NCBI GenBank assembly: GCA_964629475.1
Contig: CAZVQW010000001.1
Span: forward strand, 310,001 to 374,000
Source of the DNA: SMWD01 sp964629475
GTDB taxonomy: Bacteria; Pseudomonadota; Gammaproteobacteria; Steroidobacterales; GCA-2729495
Direction of reading: 5' to 3'
Length of the DNA stretch: 64,000 nucleotides
In this document: piece by piece, positions 62,526-64,000 of the stretch
How the letters are laid out: the number at the start of each line of letters is the position of its first letter
Numbering within the stretch: the first letter of the stretch is position 1
The notes under the pieces: generated by a model
Database searches by the model: none
The model's input: only the letters and a program-made list of their open reading frames with translations
What the model was told of the DNA's origin: nothing
Made by a program: the position numbers and the translations under genes

Positions 62526-64000
62526 ATGACGACAAGCAACGAATCACTTCAGCAATGGATCGATGAGATCGCCGCACAGATGAAACCCGACACCATCCAC
62601 TGGTGCGATGGCAGCGAAGACGAATATCAACGCTTTATTGATGAGGCGCTCGAAACCGGCGTTCTGAACAAGCTGAATGATAGCTACAAGAATTGTTACC
62701 TGCATCGCTCGGATCCGACCGATGTAGCGCGTGTCGAACACCAGACCTTCATTTGCACCGACGAAGAGGAAGATACGGGGCCGAATAATCACTGGATGAA
62801 GCCCGAAGACGCTCATGTGAAAATGGCCGATCTGTATGCCGAATGCATGCAAGGCCGCACGATGTACGTCATCCCGTATTGCATGGGGCCGCTCGATTCA
62901 CCGTATTCACGCTGTGGCGTCGAAGTCACCGATAGCCTCTACGTCGCGATAAATATGCAACTCATGACCCGGATGGGCAAACCGGCACTCGAACGCATCG
63001 AAAAGGAAAGCACGTTTGTACGTGGCCAGCATTCGATCGGTGAACTCGACCCGGACCGACGTTTCATCATGCATTACCCGGACGAGCTATTGATCCAGAG
63101 TTATGGCTCGGGCTATGGCGGCAATGCCCTGCTCGGCAAGAAATGCCATGCGTTGCGCATCGCCAGTTCTCAGGCACGCACCGAAGGCTGGCTTGCAGAA
63201 CATATGCTGATCGTTGAAATCGAGAATCCCGAGGGCGAAAAGCATTATCTGGCCGCCGCATTCCCGTCGGCCTGTGGCAAGACCAATCTCGCCATGCTGA
63301 TCCCACCTGAGTCTCACGCCGGCTGGAAAGTACGCACGATCGGTGATGATATTGCGTGGCTGCACTTCGACGCGAACGGCCAACTACGTGCGATCAATCC
63401 CGAAGCCGGGTACTTTGGCGTTATCCCGGGAACGAATGAGAAAACCAACCCCAATGCGTACGAGACGATCCAAAGCGATACGATCTTCACGAACGCCGCA
63501 GTCACCGAGTCAAACGAGCCCTGGTGGGAAGAGAAGACTACCGGCAAACCAGCCATCGACTGGAAGGGCAACCCGTATACGGGTGAAGGTCCGGCCGCAC
63601 ATCCGAATTCGCGGTTCACGGTATCGGCCAGGAAAAACCCGGCCTACTCTCCGCTGGCCGACGATCCGGCCGGCGTGCCGATCAGTGCAATCATTTTTGG
63701 TGGCCGACGCCGCGAACTTGCCCCACTGGTCTACCAGGCCAAGGACTGGAATCATGGCGTGCTGATCGGTGCCAGCGTTGCATCGGAAATGACTGCGGCG
63801 GCTGCCGGTACCGTCGGTGTCGTGCGTCGCGACCCGATGGCCATGAAGCCGTTTTGCGGTTATAACTTTGCCGACTACTGGGACCACTGGCTGAAGTTCG
63901 GCGAACGATCAGACAATATGCCGAAGATATTCCACTGCAACTGGTTCCGCCGCGACGAAGATGGCCGCTTCCTGTGGCCCGGATTCGGCGACAATCTCCG
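62526..64000 (+). CDS. pckG: Phosphoenolpyruvate carboxykinase (GTP), 3' part cut by window edge
   Basis: Gluconeogenic enzyme turning oxaloacetate and GTP into PEP. The ATG at 62526 with AGGA upstream opens MTTSNESLQQWIDEIAAQM; 491 codons are visible before the window ends, about 100 short of a complete enzyme. The nucleotide loop FPSACGKTNLAM (about 246-257) with Cys is diagnostic of the GTP class, as are PYCMGPLDSP and the metal/PEP region TIGDDIAWL; FGGRRRE also fits. Most well-studied gammaproteobacteria use the unrelated-length ATP class (pckA), so this assignment is informative about lineage. Confidence 0.95.
   Translation, partial: MTTSNESLQQWIDEIAAQMKPDTIHWCDGSEDEYQRFIDEALETGVLNKLNDSYKNCYLHRSDPTDVARVEHQTFICTDEEEDTGPNNHWMKPEDAHVKMADLYAECMQGRTMYVIPYCMGPLDSPYSRCGVEVTDSLYVAINMQLMTRMGKPALERIEKESTFVRGQHSIGELDPDRRFIMHYPDELLIQSYGSGYGGNALLGKKCHALRIASSQARTEGWLAEHMLIVEIENPEGEKHYLAAAFPSACGKTNLAMLIPPESHAGWKVRTIGDDIAWLHFDANGQLRAINPEAGYFGVIPGTNEKTNPNAYETIQSDTIFTNAAVTESNEPWWEEKTTGKPAIDWKGNPYTGEGPAAHPNSRFTVSARKNPAYSPLADDPAGVPISAIIFGGRRRELAPLVYQAKDWNHGVLIGASVASEMTAAAAGTVGVVRRDPMAMKPFCGYNFADYWDHWLKFGERSDNMPKIFHCNWFRRDEDGRFLWPGFGDNL

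Noticed and set aside
1..64000. CRISPR array, prophage, integron or defence island
   Set aside because: No regularly spaced repeats, phage genes, integrase or nuclease clusters were seen; the region is dense core genome.

Overview
The window is a stretch of core chromosome from a free-living gammaproteobacterium outside the enteric group. Its gene orders are those of Pseudomonas, Chromatiales and Woeseia-like lineages (rpoE-mucA-mucB-lepA-lepB-rnc-era-recO-pdxJ-acpS, sdhCDAB-sdhE, pyrG-kdsA-eno-ftsB, surE-pcm-nlpD, rpsB-tsf-pyrH-frr-uppS-cdsA-rseP-bamA-skp-lpx-dnaE-accA). Base composition is moderately GC-rich throughout. No phage, transposase, CRISPR array, tRNA or rRNA gene was seen. The genus cannot be fixed from the sequence alone.

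Layout. 1-11.2 kb (minus strand): a dense chain from lepA through lepB, a DUF4845 protein, rnc, era, recO, pdxJ, acpS, a PolB-like exonuclease, rlmD, an L,D-transpeptidase fold protein, nagZ, hpt and a partial methylthioinosine phosphorylase, many joined by 4-base stop/start overlaps. 11.2-13.8 kb: a REP-like perfect hairpin, then mucB, rseA(mucA) and rpoE with a strong match to a sigma-E autoregulated promoter. 13.9-18.1 kb: a YgfX-like remnant, sdhE, sdhB, sdhA, sdhD, sdhC and a second succinate dehydrogenase assembly factor (SDHAF4/DUF1674). 18.2-29.3 kb: ygfZ (+), lysS, prfB with its programmed frameshift, recJ, an Mth938-like protein (+), an NlpD-like LytM lipoprotein, a YqaA-type membrane protein, pcm, surE, an Smr protein (+), an enoyl-CoA isomerase-like protein, a DUF2892 membrane protein and truD. 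29.3-29.7 kb: a gene-free 345-bp block of two large hairpin modules in inverted orientation. 29.7-53.2 kb: ftsB, eno, kdsA, pyrG, tilS, accA, dnaE, rnhB, lpxB, lpxA, lpxD, skp, bamA, rseP, cdsA, uppS, frr, pyrH, tsf and rpsB, all minus. 53.5-59.1 kb (plus): map, glnD, dapD, dapE. 59.1-62.2 kb (minus): dsbB, tsaB, yoaA. 62.5 kb to the end (plus): a partial GTP-type PEP carboxykinase.

Functionally the window couples envelope biogenesis and its stress response (rpoE/rseA/mucB, rseP, bamA, skp, lpxABD, cdsA, uppS, nlpD) with translation (rpsB, tsf, frr, prfB, lysS, lepA, truD, tilS, tsaB, map), replication/repair (dnaE, rnhB, recJ, recO, yoaA) and central metabolism (sdh, eno, pckG, accA, pyrG, pyrH, dapDE).

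The most unusual element is the twin-hairpin block at 29368-29712: two modules with conserved ~52-nt loops but different, internally complementary 30-bp arms. Several canonical neighbours are missing at their usual places: ispD/ispF between ftsB and truD, fabZ between lpxD and lpxA, mucC/mucD between mucB and lepA, and rpoS after nlpD. Nothing in the window is a clear new multi-gene system.
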